Below are positions 63,999-64,000 of a DNA stretch of 64,000 nt, piece by piece. The notes beneath the pieces are model-generated. The model did not search any database, was not told the DNA's origin, and worked only from the letters and a program-made list of their open reading frames with translations. Each line of letters begins with the position of its first letter. Position 1 is the first letter of the stretch. Made by a program: the position numbers and the translations under genes. The stretch is from Ficedula albicollis (taxonomy: Eukaryota > Chordata > Aves > Passeriformes > Muscicapidae): contig NC_021677.1 in the NCBI RefSeq assembly GCF_000247815.1, forward strand, positions 6,246,882 to 6,310,881, given 5' to 3'.

Positions 63999-64000
63999 CA

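Overview
The window reads as non-coding DNA from a bird, most likely a songbird. The evidence is at least nine CR1 LINE fragments (the dominant avian LINE) and many LTRs of endogenous-retrovirus type in an AT-rich, gene-poor background. No complete host gene is visible. Only two pieces look protein-coding: an endogenous-retrovirus pol scrap at the right edge (63918-63998, minus) and an unrecognised candidate last exon (58075-58310, minus).

Layout. 1-4092 is a nest of LTRs: a minus-strand copy of family A is split by element D (475-2289) and by a family B LTR (2391 onward), which is itself split by a third LTR (2591-3125). A second, intact family A solo LTR lies at 5671-6785 in the opposite orientation. 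8-14 kb holds four more solo LTRs. 15-42 kb is mostly unrecognised AT-rich DNA with scattered CR1 fragments. 42-56 kb has further LTRs and a three-unit tandem repeat of about 190 bp split by an ERVL-like LTR. 60027-64000 is the 3' part of a minus-strand provirus: pol, then an artefact run, then the 3' untranslated region, polypurine tract and 3' LTR. Intact target-site duplications (TSDs) could be read for seven LTRs, and imperfect ones for two more insertions.

The strongest signal in the window is technical. Seven pure C runs of 152 to 3213 bases, plus one small G/C/G block, make up about 10% of the sequence. The largest ends exactly at a 17-base Illumina adapter remnant (63901-63917), which is followed by genuine retroviral sequence. 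Read on the minus strand this is insert, adapter, then endless G, the signature of two-colour Illumina dark cycles after adapter read-through. The runs are therefore best explained as gap-filling or assembly artefacts. The very long polyproline and polyglycine reading frames across them, up to about 1100 codons, are not genes.

I found no new biological system. What deserves follow-up is the artefact itself (a clear, checkable assembly defect), the nested LTR history, and the candidate exon at 58 kb.
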